Shown here one piece after another: positions 35,023 to 44,330 of a DNA stretch of 64,000 bases (within the stretch, counting starts at the first letter, position 1; each line of letters begins with the position of its first letter). Made by a program: the position numbers and the translations under genes. The stretch spans positions 186,001-250,000 of the forward strand of contig JAHCHE010000006.1 in NCBI GenBank assembly GCA_026129905.1, read 5' to 3'. The DNA is from Bryobacteraceae bacterium. GTDB taxonomy: Bacteria > Acidobacteriota > Terriglobia > Bryobacterales > Bryobacteraceae. Below the pieces are notes generated by a model. The model was not told where the DNA came from. It ran no database searches and worked only from the letters and a program-made list of their open reading frames with translations.

Positions 35023-35425
35023 TCCCGTCCTGCTCGCGCACACGAAACAGTGGCTGCGGTTGGCCACGGAAGATCTGGCCTACGCTGCTCATGCCCTTAC
35101 TGCCCAGCCGCCGTTCTCAAAGGACGCTCTGTTTCACTGCCAGCAGGCTGCAGAGAAAGGCTTGAGAGCTTTCCTCACGTGGCGTGATATCCGCTTCCGG
35201 GGAGTGCATGATCTCGACGAGATTGGCCAACAGTGCGCGGGAGTGGACCCCACGTTAGCAGAACTCGCCGTGCGCGTGCGTCCGCTGACCGCTTTCGCCT
35301 CCCACCTTCGTTATCCCGGCGCGGAGTACGATGCTACGCTCGAAGAGGCGGAGTCAGCTCTCGGCTTGGCCCGAGAAGTATGGGCCGCAGTCTCCGCGAG
35401 GATGCCGGAAGAAGCGCTTCCTTGA
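35012..35425 (+). CDS. HEPN-domain protein (toxin of HEPN-MNT pair)
   Basis: The 137-residue helical protein matches the PF05168-type HEPN domain: WLRLATEDLAYAAHAL, then FHCQQAAEKGLRAFLTWRDIRF, then GVHDLDEIGQQC. The segment R61-x4-H66 (RFRGVH) could be the Rx4-6H RNase motif. The protein would then be a ribonuclease toxin of the HEPN-MNT toxin-antitoxin type, although many members of this subfamily lack activity. It starts inside the nucleotidyltransferase gene, whose product is the expected antitoxin. The order is antitoxin then toxin. Confidence 0.85.
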   Translation: MAFDPVLLAHTKQWLRLATEDLAYAAHALTAQPPFSKDALFHCQQAAEKGLRAFLTWRDIRFRGVHDLDEIGQQCAGVDPTLAELAVRVRPLTAFASHLRYPGAEYDATLEEAESALGLAREVWAAVSARMPEEALP

Positions 35426-35457
35426 GTGTCCATATACGAGCGTCCGCCATTTAGAGC

Positions 35458-38400
35458 TCAGAAGCGGATGCGGAGCGCCGCCTGCAGCGACCGCGCGCCG
35501 CCGGTCTGAAGCGCCGGCGTCAGGCCGCTGCCGGGACTGCCCGTGCCGAGCATGAAGCTCAGCGGGGAAGGCGATTCGCCGAACAGCGGGCTGGAGAGAT
35601 ACCGCGCGGGATCGGCGAAATTGGGGTGGTTGAGCACGTTGAAGCCCTCCAGCCGAACCTCGAGTGTTCGGCGCTCGGCGAACTTGAACTCACGGCGCAG
35701 CGCCAGGTCCACCTGGTTCATGCCAAACCCCCGAACCGCGTTCCGGCCGAGATTGCCCTGGTCCAAGGGGCCGGTCAATTGAAAGGCGGCCCGGTTCAGG
35801 CGGCGGCCGCCGGGGGAGGATGGATCGGCGATCCACACCGGCTGGCCGGGCGCCAGGTCGGGCCGGAAGACATTCGTGAATCCGAGGCCGAGAGAGTACT
35901 CGGAGTTCAGGACGGTGATCGGGAATCCGGACCGGGCGCGCAAGATGCCGTCCACGCCCCAGCCGCGCAGTAGGCGGGCGGCGAACGCGCCATGCGGCCG
36001 GGCCGCCGACTCGAAGGTGAGCGCCAGCGTCAGGGAATGCCGCACGTCGAAATCGGACGCGCCGCGATCGTTCGGAGCGCTGATGCCGGGTCCCACCCGG
36101 TGCAACAGGGAATCGCTCGAGCTGTTGTCGATGGAATGGGCCCAGCTATACGTAGCCAGTGCCTGGACGCCGCGCGCCATGGGCCGGCGATATTGCGCCT
36201 GAAGACCGTGATAGCTGGACTGGCCGTGATTCGTGGCCAGCGCCAGCCAGAACGTCTGGCTCCCGTCCACCCCGCTGAACTCGCGCCGCAACAGGTCGGT
36301 TCCGCTCGAGCCGACGTAACCGATCGAGAGCGCGTCGCGGCCGGCGATCTCCCGGTCCACGGTAAGGCTCCATTGGTGGACGGCCGGTAGCCGGAGATCG
36401 GGAGCGAAGCCGTAGGTCAGCAGCGTCGAGAACGGCGCGTTGCGCGGGTTGAAGTACTGCGTCAGGCTGAACGGACCGCCATTGATGAGATCGGTGGCGA
36501 TGCTGGGACTCATCACGTAGTAGAGGCCCCAGCCGGCTCGAACCACCATGGTGTCCTTGCTCGAAGGGCGGTACGCGAGCCCGGCGCGCGGCGCGAAGTT
36601 CGTGCGTCGAGTGTGCCAGATCTCCGTTTGATCCGGGAAGGCGTAGCCCGATCCGTCTCCCCCAAGTCTGGGCGCCCGCGCGTATTCCCAGCGCAGCCCG
36701 AAGGTGGCGGTCAGGCGAGGGTGGACGCGCCACGTATCCTGGGCGAAAGTCGAGAATTCGGTGAGCCGGCTGCGGCGGGACTGGGGCGCCGCCGTCGCAA
36801 TCCAGAGGTCGGGAAGCGCGAGCAAGCCGTTCAGGCTTTCGGCGATGACGCTAAGCGCGTAGCTGCGGTCGCGGCGCTCGGGCGCGTAGAGACGGCTGTC
36901 GTAGCCGAGGCGCAACTGGTGCGCGCCCACCGCGAACTGGGCTGCCGGAAGGATCTGCCACTGGCTCTGCCCTTGATCGGGTTCCGCTCCCGAAACCGCC
37001 TGGCCCACCCCGGCAACCGAGAACCGCAGCAGGTAGTTGCAATGGGCGGCCGAACCCAGCAGTTGCTGCGTAATCGGGGTCAGGTAGCAGGACCCGTCGG
37101 GCGCCGCCGCATCCGAGCGCCACAGCGACCGGCCTTTGACATCGGTGCGGTTCACTTTCAGGTCCAGGACGGCGGCATGGCTGAGCCGCAAGTTGGCGCC
37201 CACGGTGTAGCTGCCCGACTGAATCGTGAGGTCGTTCACCTGGGTGCTGGTGAACTCGTTGCGGGAGAAGGCGCCGTTGTAGCGGGCGAATACGGTCAAC
37301 CTGTCCGTGATGGCATAGTCGAGACGGAGGCTCGGGACGTTGAACCGGCCGTGCCGGTCGTGTCGGCCGTACCACTCGGCGAGGCCCGGTCCCAGGTCCT
37401 GGCCGTTCGGCAGCGGGAACAGGTTAAGCAGCCGCTGCGCCCATAGCGGCGAACCGTCCCGCAAACCCTGCATCGGTGTAGCCGTCCGTGAGACGAAGGG
37501 TTCTCGTAGCCGCATCCCTTCGTATGCCAGGAAAAAAAAGGCCCGGTTCCGTTTCAGCGGACCGCCGAGGCTGGCGCCGAAGTCCGACATGCGAAGGGGC
37601 GGCGGATCGAGGCCGTTGCGGTTGGCGAACCAGTTGTTCGCGTCCAGCGCGCCGTGACGGACGTAAGAGAAGAGCGAGCCCCGCAGTTCATTGGAACCCG
37701 ACCGGGTACTCAGGGCGACTTGCGCTCCCGGCAGCCGGCCGAATTCGGGCGTGGCGGTAGAGGTCTGGACGCGAAACTCCTCCAGAGCGTCCAACGACGC
37801 GAGACCGTGCAAACTGCCCAGCGCCGTCATTCCCGGCAGTGCGCCGCCGGTCGACTGGGCGGGCAAGCCGCCGCCGGCGATCCCCGTGTTTGCGCTGACG
37901 CCGTCCACGATGAAGTAATTCGTGTTCGGCCGCTGGCCGCTGACCGTGAACTGGCCCGCTTCGCCGCGCGTGGCGGGGGTCACGACAGCTCCTGGGGCAA
38001 ACTCGAGCAGACTGAGCAGCCCGCGCCCGTTGAGAGGAAGCCGGTCGATCCACGGCCGGCCAATCACGGCGCCGACCGAAGCATCCTCGCTGTTGAACGG
38101 CGGCGGCGAGCCGGTGATGGTCACCACCTCGCGGACGCTGCCGAGCGGAAGCTCGAAATCCAGCCGCACGGGCTGAGCGGCATTCAGCGTGACGCCGAAG
38201 CGGATCAGCGTGCGGAAGCCCTCCTTGCGTACGGTTACTTTGTATGCGCCGGGCTGAAGCGCCGCCACCACGTACCAGCCGTTGGATTGGGTTCGGGCGA
38301 GGCGGCGGAAACCGTTGTCCTGGCTGAGGACGGTGACGTCGGCATCCGGCACAGCGGCGCCTGAAGGATCTTGCACCAGCCCGGCGATGTGGGAGTGCTG

Positions 38401-38469
38401 CTGCGCGAGGAGGGTCAGGTGAGCCAGGCAGCAAAAGAAAGCGGCCGCGTACAGTGGCTGACGCCTCAT
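35458..38469 (-). CDS. Oar-like TonB-dependent receptor with carboxypeptidase-regulatory domain
   Basis: This 1003-residue outer-membrane protein starts with a signal peptide (MRRQPLYAAAFFCCLAHLTLLAQQ). A carboxypeptidase-regulatory beta-sandwich at about residues 25-110 contains IAGLVQDPSGAAVPDADVTV. Next comes a plug domain (NGRGLLSLLEFAPGAVV, QFTVSGQRPNTNYFIVDGVSA), then a large beta barrel ending with an aromatic-terminal strand (LQAALRIRF). Proteins like this are greatly expanded in Acidobacteriota and import polymers or siderophores. It lies 21 bp downstream of the anti-sigma gene, so the sigma/anti-sigma pair probably controls its expression. Confidence 0.88.
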   Translation of the reverse strand: MRRQPLYAAAFFCCLAHLTLLAQQHSHIAGLVQDPSGAAVPDADVTVLSQDNGFRRLARTQSNGWYVVAALQPGAYKVTVRKEGFRTLIRFGVTLNAAQPVRLDFELPLGSVREVVTITGSPPPFNSEDASVGAVIGRPWIDRLPLNGRGLLSLLEFAPGAVVTPATRGEAGQFTVSGQRPNTNYFIVDGVSANTGIAGGGLPAQSTGGALPGMTALGSLHGLASLDALEEFRVQTSTATPEFGRLPGAQVALSTRSGSNELRGSLFSYVRHGALDANNWFANRNGLDPPPLRMSDFGASLGGPLKRNRAFFFLAYEGMRLREPFVSRTATPMQGLRDGSPLWAQRLLNLFPLPNGQDLGPGLAEWYGRHDRHGRFNVPSLRLDYAITDRLTVFARYNGAFSRNEFTSTQVNDLTIQSGSYTVGANLRLSHAAVLDLKVNRTDVKGRSLWRSDAAAPDGSCYLTPITQQLLGSAAHCNYLLRFSVAGVGQAVSGAEPDQGQSQWQILPAAQFAVGAHQLRLGYDSRLYAPERRDRSYALSVIAESLNGLLALPDLWIATAAPQSRRSRLTEFSTFAQDTWRVHPRLTATFGLRWEYARAPRLGGDGSGYAFPDQTEIWHTRRTNFAPRAGLAYRPSSKDTMVVRAGWGLYYVMSPSIATDLINGGPFSLTQYFNPRNAPFSTLLTYGFAPDLRLPAVHQWSLTVDREIAGRDALSIGYVGSSGTDLLRREFSGVDGSQTFWLALATNHGQSSYHGLQAQYRRPMARGVQALATYSWAHSIDNSSSDSLLHRVGPGISAPNDRGASDFDVRHSLTLALTFESAARPHGAFAARLLRGWGVDGILRARSGFPITVLNSEYSLGLGFTNVFRPDLAPGQPVWIADPSSPGGRRLNRAAFQLTGPLDQGNLGRNAVRGFGMNQVDLALRREFKFAERRTLEVRLEGFNVLNHPNFADPARYLSSPLFGESPSPLSFMLGTGSPGSGLTPALQTGGARSLQAALRIRF

Positions 38470-38490
38470 GGATCGCCTTACTCCAGCGAT

Positions 38491-40176
38491 TTACTCCAGC
38501 GAGTTCCTTACATACTCCGCCGCTCTTGCGCGCAAGCGTGCAATGCTTCCCAACGCCTGGCCGGGAAGGTCCTCCGCGGCGGCCCCGGCAGCCGCACCTC
38601 CAAGCATAGCAGCCAGGAGCGACTCGGCGGCGCGCGACTCCTGGAACAGTTCCTCGGTGGCCGTTTGCCACCGGCTGGAGGGAGGGACGTAGGACGGACG
38701 CGATGTCTCCTCCCGGGTCCCCAGTGCGATGAAGGCGGGCCTGGTCCGTTTCTCGATCGACGCCGCCAGGCGTGCAATGGACACGGCGTGCTCCCGGCGC
38801 AGCGCCGCGAGAATCCGGCGATCGTCCGCCGTCAGTTGGGATTCGGTATCCGGTGGGAAGCGCTCTGCCAGGCGGCGCAGCGCATGGGCGCGGGACATCA
38901 GTTCGTCGCCCGCTCCAAGGACCTCGTCGGTGAACTGGTCGAGTTCCGCCCGTCCGCCAAAGACGCTCTCGAGCCGGTTTTGCAGGCGGGCGATTTCCGG
39001 CCGCAGCGACGCGCTTTGCAGGGGGCGGGACGGCGTCTGTTCGGAGGCCGGCGCGGGATCGGTGAGGCGCACGCTGACGCGCGGCATGCCGGTAAGTTCG
39101 TCGTGAATCTGCTCGCCTAGCGTCGGCGAGACGCCGACCCCTGTAACCACCACCTGGCTTCCCGAGCGGGTAACCTCCACGGGTTCGCCCAGGTCCGCGC
39201 CGAGCCGGTGTAGAACGGAAAGCACCCGGAGTTCTTCGCCGGGGGTCGCGGGGCGAGGAACGTCGAGCGGCGGCGCCGGAGCGCGCTCACGCGTTGCGGG
39301 AAGAGCGGGGCGGGCCAGTTCCGCGCGTTCGCTCCTCGGCGCGATGTCGGCCAGCACGGCCAGTTCCACCACCTCGGCCCCACGGAAGCGCAGCGTGCTC
39401 TCCACCGGCTGAAGGTCGGCCAGCGTGAGGTCCAGCGTCGCCTCCACGAGTTCGCTGGAGTTGGTGGTGGTCTGAATGCGGTACCGGGCGGCGGGCGCTT
39501 CTTCGACGCGCGTCACTCTGTCCCGTTTCTCGGCCAGCGCGTTGCGCCAGCGCGCGAATGAGGCGGCGCTCAGCGGGTCGTCCCAGTTATAGTTGGCCTT
39601 TTCGAACAACGGGCGGAGGCCGGCCAGCAACGTCATTTCTTGCGGCGAGGCAGCGGCGTTGGTCGCGCCGATTACGCGGGCTGCTTTCCTGCTTCCGGTC
39701 TTGATCTGAATCCGGCGCGGCGTATTGGATCGCGCGGTCTCGGCCACCGCCGCTTTCTGGAGAAGCTCGGCGGCTTTCACCGAGGGCGCGTTGCGGAACT
39801 GATCGACGATGAGGACGGCGACGACCAGTAGGGCAATAGCGGGCGCCCAGCGGCGCGGCTGGCCGGCGAAGCCCTGGAGCGCCTCCCACGCGCGCGGCAA
39901 CAGCGAACGCCGCCGCTCGGACGAATCGGCCTCATCCAGCCGGCGGAGAATGTCGAACCACGGCGCGGGCGGCTCCGGCAGCGACGGGTGAAGGACCGCG
40001 TCGCGGTAGTGGACGCATTCGCCGATCGTTTTCTGCAGATCATCGAGAGTCGTGCGGCACTTCCAGCAGGCGGCCAGATGCGATTGGATTTTCTTCGCCT
40101 CGCGGCCCGAGACCTCGCCGTCGGCGAAGCGAAGCAAGTCTTCTTCGCTCGGATGGACGGTTCGAAGCCCGCTCAT
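38491..40176 (-). CDS. Large membrane anti-sigma factor with zinc-finger N-terminus
   Basis: The start is taken at 40176 because it overlaps the sigma-factor stop (ATGA). The 561-residue protein has an N-terminal ZAS-type zinc finger, H33-x3-C37-x2-C40 (HLAACWKC). One membrane helix follows at about residues 111-128 (APAIALLVVAVLIVDQF). About 430 residues lie beyond the helix, where a beta-rich section (about 130-330) is followed by a long helical segment to the end. Anti-sigmas of this family are usually 200-350 residues, so the extracytoplasmic part is unusually large. It presumably senses a signal there and releases the sigma factor. Confidence 0.75.
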   Translation of the reverse strand: MSGLRTVHPSEEDLLRFADGEVSGREAKKIQSHLAACWKCRTTLDDLQKTIGECVHYRDAVLHPSLPEPPAPWFDILRRLDEADSSERRRSLLPRAWEALQGFAGQPRRWAPAIALLVVAVLIVDQFRNAPSVKAAELLQKAAVAETARSNTPRRIQIKTGSRKAARVIGATNAAASPQEMTLLAGLRPLFEKANYNWDDPLSAASFARWRNALAEKRDRVTRVEEAPAARYRIQTTTNSSELVEATLDLTLADLQPVESTLRFRGAEVVELAVLADIAPRSERAELARPALPATRERAPAPPLDVPRPATPGEELRVLSVLHRLGADLGEPVEVTRSGSQVVVTGVGVSPTLGEQIHDELTGMPRVSVRLTDPAPASEQTPSRPLQSASLRPEIARLQNRLESVFGGRAELDQFTDEVLGAGDELMSRAHALRRLAERFPPDTESQLTADDRRILAALRREHAVSIARLAASIEKRTRPAFIALGTREETSRPSYVPPSSRWQTATEELFQESRAAESLLAAMLGGAAAGAAAEDLPGQALGSIARLRARAAEYVRNSLE

Positions 40177-40721
40177 GGCGCCACCTTTCTCAGGCGCGCG
40201 ATCGCCCGGCGGATGAACTCTCCCACCGTCGACGCGCTGATGCCCATGGCCTCGGCGATCTCGGGATAGCGGAGACCCTCCAGTCGGAGGAAAAGGCAAC
40301 GCTTCTGCTGCTCCGACAGGTTTTCGATGGCATTGTGAAAACGCAGGGCCCGCTCGCGCTCGATGACGGTCATCTCCGGCGTGGCCGCGCGGTCGCGCAG
40401 GCGGTTCTCGACCCCTGGGTCGAAGGCGCGAAGGGAATTCTCCCGCGCCCGAACCTTCAGGCCATAGTTATGGGCGACGCGGAAGATCCACGCGCGCGGA
40501 TTGAGCACCTCGATGTTCCGGCGGAGCGTGACATAGAGGCGAAGGAAGACTTCCTGGGTAGCCTCCTGGGCCTGCGGCGGATGGAGTCCCAGCGTCAGAA
40601 GGTACCGGTAGACGTCTTCGCGAAGCTCGATAAACAACTCCGCCACCTGGGTTTGGAGCGGGGCGGGCGCGCTCTCCGCACGCGAGATGCCGAGCACAGC
40701 TTCACGCAGCGAACGGGACAT
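40173..40721 (-). CDS. ECF-family sigma factor of the TonB-receptor operon
   Basis: The start is chosen at 40721 (MSRSLREAVLG), giving a 182-residue protein that fits the family; an upstream ATG adds 45 residues without known domain content. Region 2 contains FIELREDVYRYLLTLGLHPPQAQEATQEVFLRLY and WIFRVAHNYG. Region 4 contains LSEQQKRCLFLRLEGLRYPEIAEAMGISASTVGEFIRRAIARLRK. The anti-sigma gene follows with an ATGA overlap, then the TonB receptor. The arrangement sigma, anti-sigma, receptor is typical of ECF systems that respond to outer-membrane signals. Confidence 0.88.
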   Translation of the reverse strand: MSRSLREAVLGISRAESAPAPLQTQVAELFIELREDVYRYLLTLGLHPPQAQEATQEVFLRLYVTLRRNIEVLNPRAWIFRVAHNYGLKVRARENSLRAFDPGVENRLRDRAATPEMTVIERERALRFHNAIENLSEQQKRCLFLRLEGLRYPEIAEAMGISASTVGEFIRRAIARLRKVAP

Positions 40722-41253
40722 GAGGCCAAATCCAAAAGCAGGCCGCTCGAAAACGCTGTGCGCGCCTGCTTGCCCACGCGCTCGGCTCCACAAAGGGCCG
40801 CGACCAGAAGGGGACGGTCCCTGGCGTTTTCGAGCAACCTGCTTGACAGCCGTCACCCCAAAGACCGTTTGTGGCGATTTTCAACGACACCCCCACGCGA
40901 CTTTTTTGGCGGCCGCTGGCGGTTTGTTGCCGGCGGCCACCGATAAACACCGATAAACACCGATCCGCTCGGACTGACGATGCTAGAAAGACCGGCCCAC
41001 GGGTCGTGAACAACGTAACCCATTGCTCCTTCAAATAGAGACTGTTTGGAATCCGATAATAGCGCCCCATCGCGCCGGCGCGCCAGCGGCGGCCGCAAGG
41101 GCGTCCGTCAGCAAAAGCGCTTTCATCACTCCCCAAAGCCCGCGCTCCGGCTTCCGGCGCCTCCCAGCGCGTAAGTCGTTTTTTTCTTTGGCGGTGTAGT
41201 TGACCCGCCGTGCCCGAGGGTCTTGTAAGAGGCAGGCGGGGATCCACCGACTC
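40722..41253. other. Intergenic region between sigma operon and GT2 gene
   Basis: This 532-bp divergent spacer must hold promoters for both the sigma-factor operon (leftwards) and the glycosyltransferase gene (rightwards). I see no coding region that looks real. Notable are a 10-bp tandem repeat at 40938, a small GGGACGGTCCC palindrome at 40811-40821, and a T run near 41180. No convincing tRNA or structured RNA is visible. Confidence 0.5.
40938..40964. repeat. 10-bp tandem repeat, 2.7 copies
   Basis: The unit CACCGATAAA is repeated exactly twice and followed by a partial third copy (CACCGAT). Three identical AT-containing blocks at one helical turn could bind a protein dimer or trimer. It lies in the divergent promoter region between the sigma operon and the glycosyltransferase. 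Confidence 0.6.
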
Positions 41254-42291
41254 ATGTTCCCATCCGTATGCGTCACCATCGTCACCCACAACAGCCTCCG
41301 CTACATCGATCGGTGCCTGAAGGCGGTTTTGGCCCAGGACTACGCGCCCATCGAAGTCGTGGTGGTGGATAATGCCTCGAACGACGGTTCATCGGAGGCG
41401 CTCGCGCGGTATGAATACGCGGCGCGGGTCATTCGCAATCCGGTGAACACGGGGTTCGCCTCGGGACAGAACCAGGCGATCGGGGAGAGCGACAGCGATT
41501 GGGCGCTGACGCTGAACCCGGATGCCCTGCTGAAGCCCGGCTTCATCCGGCGGCTGGTGACGGCCGCGCGCCTGGATCCGAACGTAGGGGTGGTGTGCGG
41601 CAAACTCCTGCGCGCCGCGCCCGATTTGAGCCTGCCGATGGACCGGCGCGTGGATTCGGCCGGCATCCACTTCACGCCGAACCTGCGGCACTTCGACCGC
41701 GGGTGGAACGAGCCCGACGACGGGCGGTTCGGCGAAGTCGAGTACGTCTTCGGCGCCAGCGCCGCCGCCGCGCTCTATCGCCGCGAGATGATCCGCGACG
41801 TGTCGCTGGAAGACGGGTTTTTCGATCCGGACTTTTTCGCCTACCGTGAGGATGCCGACGTCGCCTGGCGCGCGCAGTTGCTGGGCTGGCGTTGCCTCTA
41901 CGTGCCGGAGGCCGTCGCTTATCACGTCCGGCGGGTTGTGCCGGAGAAGCGATGGCGAACGCCGGCCGCGCTGCGAATGCACGCGGTGAAGAACCGGTTT
42001 CTGATGCGGCTGAAAAACATGACGCCGGACCTCTACCGCCGCCAGTGGCTTCCGGTGTTGCTGCGGGATCTGGTGGTGGTGGGCGGCTGCTTTCTGATGG
42101 AGCCGGGATCGCTGCCCGCGTTCTGGCACGTAGCCCGGAGGTCGCGCCGCGCGCTGGCCAAACGGCGGCAGATCATGAGCCGCCGTATCGTCACCGACGA
42201 CTACTTGGCTAGTTGGTTCCGCGAGCAGCCCGTGAGCCGGCCGTTAGAGGCGCTGCGGCCCGGTAGAGGCGAGCGACTTCTTCCGGCGTAA
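41254..42291 (+). CDS. Glycosyltransferase family 2
   Basis: The start at 41254 (MFPSVCVTIVTHNSLRYIDRCL) is preferred to the earlier in-frame ATG because the conserved GT2 fold begins at once. The protein of about 345 residues has the VVVDNASNDGS motif at about 35-45. TLNPDALLKPG provides the DxD-like metal site (NPD) and EDADVAWRAQLLGWR the catalytic ED region. This combination resembles rhamnosyltransferase-type inverting enzymes that build cell-surface polysaccharides. The C-terminus overlaps the convergent ceramidase gene by 83 bp, a long overlap. No other polysaccharide genes are near. Confidence 0.88.
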   Translation: MFPSVCVTIVTHNSLRYIDRCLKAVLAQDYAPIEVVVVDNASNDGSSEALARYEYAARVIRNPVNTGFASGQNQAIGESDSDWALTLNPDALLKPGFIRRLVTAARLDPNVGVVCGKLLRAAPDLSLPMDRRVDSAGIHFTPNLRHFDRGWNEPDDGRFGEVEYVFGASAAAALYRREMIRDVSLEDGFFDPDFFAYREDADVAWRAQLLGWRCLYVPEAVAYHVRRVVPEKRWRTPAALRMHAVKNRFLMRLKNMTPDLYRRQWLPVLLRDLVVVGGCFLMEPGSLPAFWHVARRSRRALAKRRQIMSRRIVTDDYLASWFREQPVSRPLEALRPGRGERLLPA

Positions 42292-44317
42292 GACGGCGAT
42301 TAAAGACGGCGATTTCGTCGAGCTTTCCTTCGAAAGACGAGTCGGGGATGGGCGAGTCGCCTGCAACCACAACGCCGGAGACGTTCGGCGACGGCGCGGC
42401 GCCGGAAGCTTCCGGCCGGCCGTTCACGAAGATCGCCGCTTCGGACGGGCCGCGGGTCAGCGCGACGAAGGTCCACGTCCCAACAGGGATGGCCGAGGCG
42501 CCTTCGACGATGCGATCGCCGGAGGCGAAGTACAGCTTTGCCGTTGCGCCGGCAGTCCCGCCCACGCAAAGCCGGTCGGCGCCGCGGGAAAACAGGCAAC
42601 CCGCGACCGCTCGCGCATCGGCGGGCAGCCCGTTGTGGACCCACATCGCCACCGAGTAGTCGGGGCCAAGCCCCGCCGGCGCCGCTTCAAGTCGCCCGCC
42701 GGCAAAATGCGGCGCACGGTTGACGACCCCCGGCTCGAGCGGCGGACCATCGAGGTAGAGCGCGACCCCGCCCACGTACCGGCCGTCGCGCTTTCCCGTG
42801 GCGTCCCTCGCCGAAGCGCCGTCCATTTCGTTTCCGCGCCAGTAGGCGAGTGGCCTCGCGTCGAGCACGGCCCGCGAATAAGCATCACCGGGATCGCGAA
42901 GCGCGCGGCGCGGTTGGCCCGAAACCTGTTCGAGCAACGCAAGCACGGTCTCGACGATCCGCGGCTCGGCTTCTACTTCAAGCCCCGCGGTCCGGGCGGG
43001 CCACGTGGTGTAGCCTCCGAGCCGGTGCTGTTCCGGCGGCGGGATGTAGCCTTCGGCGCCGTTGGCCAGCTCGATGTTGAAGGTACGCGTGAGCGGACTG
43101 CGCGCTTTGATCTTCAGCCCCGTGAGAGCGAACACTTCGTTAGGAATGGCCGCGATGCCCAGGTCGCCGATGCGCACCGCTTGCAGTTTCAACTCGCGCT
43201 CAGGCGCCTCGGCCAGTAGTAGCTGCTCGCGCGCGTAGACTTCCACCTGGTTTCTCGGCGTGCCGCCAGGAACCTCGGCGAAAATCCGGCGCGCCCAGCT
43301 TAGCCGCTGCTGATCGCCGACCCGGCGGCGGAGCTTCAACGTTCGCTCGGCCATCTGCAACGGCGCCCAATCGCGGAACTCGATCGCGCGGTGCGCCTCG
43401 TACGCTCGTTGAGCGATGGCACCGGCGTAGCGCTCGGTATTCATGTCGACTTTGGGCCGGCTATAGTCCATCCAGTGCTGGTCGCCGCTCGTGCCTTGCG
43501 ACATCATGGCGATGAAGCCCGCGTCGTCATCCGCCACGCCGAGCAGCCGCCGCATCTTGTCGGTGAACGGGCCGTAGTAGTCGGGCGACACGCCGGGGCC
43601 GCCGCCGACGTAATGCATCGAGTAGTTGGCGAGCACGGCCACCGGTTTGCCGTCGCGGGAGCGAACGGCCAGCACGCTGAGTTCCGGGTCCACGGGTCCG
43701 GACGGGCCGATGAACTCGGGGTTCTGATATCCCGGATGCATGTTGGCGCGGACTGTCGGCTCGCCGAACGGGTCCTGCCGCACCTTGTCCGGGCGAAGGA
43801 TCCAGCGGCGGCAGTGCGTGAGTTCCGGAACATCCACCGACGACCACCCGATCGCGACGGGCAGGGTTCGACCCGCGGCGCACTCGATCGCCTCGATCAG
43901 CCGCCGCCGGAACATTTCGATGTAATCCGGATTGGCGTCGGTTCCGAGCGCTCCCATCACGGGCGGCGCGGAGTGCGTGTGCGTCGCCGCGATCAGCATG
44001 CGTTCGGGCGCGATGCCGGTCTTTGAAGCGGCCGCTTGCTTCACCTCGTCCAGTAGCTCCCGCGGCATCATCAGGCTGTCGGCGACGGCGATCGCGATGC
44101 GCGTCTCGCCGTCGTCGAGGACCAGGACGCGGGCGCGCAAAGACCCCGACGCCTCGTTGACTTCCTTGGCCAGAAACCCGCCGCTGATGATGATGGGAAA
44201 TGTCCGCGGCGAGAGGTCCACCGAGCAAACGCCCGCGCGGAGAATCTTCTCGGCCCGCGCCGGATATCCCGCACAGGCGAGGACGAGCGGCAGCAGGACA
44301 AACCTCGCGTTCAACAT
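42209..44317 (-). CDS. Neutral/alkaline ceramidase-like protein with C-terminal LamG domain
   Basis: The start at 44317 (MLNARFVLLPLVLACAGYPARA) gives a signal peptide. From about residue 25 to 470 the protein matches the N-terminal domain of neutral/non-lysosomal ceramidases. LIAATHTHSAPPVMGALG (HTH metal and active-site region), SMHYVGGGPGVSPDYYG and MMSQGTSGDQHWMDY are the key segments. From about residue 500, ARPLAYWRGNEMDG to FEGKLDEIAVFNRRLTPEEVARLY is a concanavalin-like LamG domain, so the product is a fusion of about 702 residues. It would be secreted to act on a lipid or related ester; the true substrate may differ from ceramide. It follows ThuA in an operon. Confidence 0.85.
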   Translation of the reverse strand: MLNARFVLLPLVLACAGYPARAEKILRAGVCSVDLSPRTFPIIISGGFLAKEVNEASGSLRARVLVLDDGETRIAIAVADSLMMPRELLDEVKQAAASKTGIAPERMLIAATHTHSAPPVMGALGTDANPDYIEMFRRRLIEAIECAAGRTLPVAIGWSSVDVPELTHCRRWILRPDKVRQDPFGEPTVRANMHPGYQNPEFIGPSGPVDPELSVLAVRSRDGKPVAVLANYSMHYVGGGPGVSPDYYGPFTDKMRRLLGVADDDAGFIAMMSQGTSGDQHWMDYSRPKVDMNTERYAGAIAQRAYEAHRAIEFRDWAPLQMAERTLKLRRRVGDQQRLSWARRIFAEVPGGTPRNQVEVYAREQLLLAEAPERELKLQAVRIGDLGIAAIPNEVFALTGLKIKARSPLTRTFNIELANGAEGYIPPPEQHRLGGYTTWPARTAGLEVEAEPRIVETVLALLEQVSGQPRRALRDPGDAYSRAVLDARPLAYWRGNEMDGASARDATGKRDGRYVGGVALYLDGPPLEPGVVNRAPHFAGGRLEAAPAGLGPDYSVAMWVHNGLPADARAVAGCLFSRGADRLCVGGTAGATAKLYFASGDRIVEGASAIPVGTWTFVALTRGPSEAAIFVNGRPEASGAAPSPNVSGVVVAGDSPIPDSSFEGKLDEIAVFNRRLTPEEVARLYRAAAPLTAGSRAARGTN

Positions 44318-44330
44318 TGCGGCCCGCCCG

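Noticed and set aside
40811-40821. GGGACGGTCCC as a REP-type element
   Set aside because: Only one copy is visible in the window and the arms are 5 bp; this is too little to call.
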